Source of the DNA: Alphaproteobacteria bacterium
GTDB lineage: Bacteria > Pseudomonadota > Alphaproteobacteria > CACIAM-22H2
Direction: 5' to 3'
DNA length: 6,583 nucleotides
NCBI GenBank assembly: GCA_947500965.1
Contig: CANMWW010000130.1
Location: 1 to 6,583, forward strand
Shown: positions 6,208 to 6,583 of the stretch, piece by piece
How the letters are laid out: each line of letters begins with the position of its first letter
How positions within the stretch are numbered: the first letter of the stretch is position 1
Notes under the pieces: model-generated
What the model was told of the DNA's origin: nothing
Databases searched by the model: none
What the model saw: only the letters and a program-made list of their open reading frames with translations
Program-made: the position numbers and the translations under genes

Positions 6208-6234
6208 ACCCGCGCTGCCGCGCGGCCGGGGGAG
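6201..6234. repeat. Hairpin with CTCCCCC/GGGGGAG outer stem
   Basis: The outer stem CTCCCCC (6201-6207) pairs perfectly with GGGGGAG (6228-6234), and the inner stem CCGCGC (6210-6215) with GCGCGG (6220-6225) around the loop TGCC; a small internal loop separates them. It shares its CTCCCCC with the end of the preceding element. It lies about 55 bases beyond the stop of the - strand acylase gene, so it could slow or end transcription from either side, but it lacks a T-run. Confidence 0.55.
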
Positions 6235-6289
6235 GAGCCAGAGGATGCTCTCCTGCGCTCCCGCGCGATCGCCGATGCAGGGAGCCAGG

Positions 6290-6583
6290 TCAGCGTTCGG
6301 GATCGATGGTGACGGCGCTCTCGACGTCGATGCGCTCGCGGCGCAGCTCGACGACGTGATAGGCGCCGCGGCACCAGTCGGCGAACTGGTCGCGGTAGTG
6401 CGGGCTGCCGGGCACGCCCGAGTTGCCGATGTTCTGCACGGCGAGGAAGGACTCCGGCGACGCGAAGTCGACGACGATGCGGTACTCCGCGCCGGAGGAC
6501 GCGGCGTGCGGCGGCAGCTCGCCGCCGGTGTTGCACACCGTATGCGAGCCGCCATCGACGGGAGCGGGGCCGATGTCGAAGGC
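6290..6583 (-). CDS. Penicillin acylase family protein, C-terminal end (5' part outside window)
   Basis: Only the last 97 residues are visible; the frame is open to the window edge, so the codon ATG-like starts inside it are not the true start. The fragment matches the C-terminal end of penicillin amidase-type Ntn hydrolases: DGGSHTV (visible residues 10-16), YRIVVDF (34-40), and SGVPGSPHYRDQFADW (55-70), the well-known 'gain of released product, same place of return' closing region of the beta chain, followed by a strand ending ...DPER. Full proteins are about 750-850 residues, exported or membrane-linked, and self-cleave to expose a catalytic N-terminal Ser that hydrolyses amides such as beta-lactam side chains or acyl-homoserine lactones. 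The catalytic residue and signal peptide are outside this window, so activity and substrate cannot be judged. The gene converges on htpG. Confidence 0.88.
   Translation of the reverse strand, partial: AFDIGPAPVDGGSHTVCNTGGELPPHAASSGAEYRIVVDFASPESFLAVQNIGNSGVPGSPHYRDQFADWCRGAYHVVELRRERIDVESAVTIDPER

Larger units (their letters stand above)
5960..6289. other. 330-bp non-coding region between convergent genes
   Basis: Between the htpG stop and the acylase stop I find no credible gene. Most of it is taken up by the CCCTCC-flanked hairpins listed separately. The remainder (6076-6165 and 6235-6289) is GC-rich and without clear signals. Reading frames cross it on both strands, but with shadow-like arginine/alanine/proline composition. 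Confidence 0.75.

Noticed and set aside
5353..6555. A 400-codon open frame on the - strand across the htpG end and the hairpin region.
   Set aside because: Low-complexity composition; it overlaps htpG and lies out of frame with the acylase-family fragment, which has convincing motifs.

Overview
The window is very G+C-rich DNA (about 70% or more by eye). Codon third positions are almost all G or C, Shine-Dalgarno sites are of the GGAGG type, and the gene content is bacterial. This fits a high-GC alphaproteobacterium, possibly Rhodospirillales/Acetobacteraceae-like. The order and genus are inference; no marker here fixes them.

Left part (1-2696, + strand): a tightly packed row of four genes that looks like one operon. 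It holds the C-terminal half of an EamA/DMT-type transporter (cut by the window edge), a complete second EamA transporter that overlaps it by ATGA, a 382-residue Rieske non-haem iron oxygenase alpha subunit 12 nt further on, and, 24 nt after that, an unannotated-looking 54-residue two-helix membrane protein with a strong ribosome binding site. No beta subunit, ferredoxin or reductase for the oxygenase lies in the window.

Middle (2718-3922, - strand): a 252-residue exported protein of unknown function with six cysteines converges on the operon. Behind it lies a broken gene remnant (about 3533-3815), whose two halves sit in different frames around a short AT-richer patch with stops. The remnant resembles the C-terminal end of a papain/C39-like cysteine peptidase. 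It begins close to the 3' end of a tRNA-Arg(CCG) gene with an encoded CCA, a usual place for integration and deletion scars.

Right part: the chaperone gene htpG (4088-5959, + strand) is divergent from the tRNA across a 165-bp shared upstream region. After htpG comes a 330-bp non-coding stretch built of GC-rich hairpins flanked by CCCTCC/GGGAGG boxes. Two of these hairpins are inverted relative to each other and give a REPIN/MITE-like element. The window ends in the C-terminal 97 residues of a penicillin-acylase-family protein on the - strand, convergent with htpG.

The window is mostly ordinary chromosomal content. I see no defence system, CRISPR array, prophage or intact transposase. The parts most worth a second look are the inverted hairpin pair after htpG, the broken gene at the tRNA, the orphan Rieske oxygenase with its transporters, and the small membrane protein.
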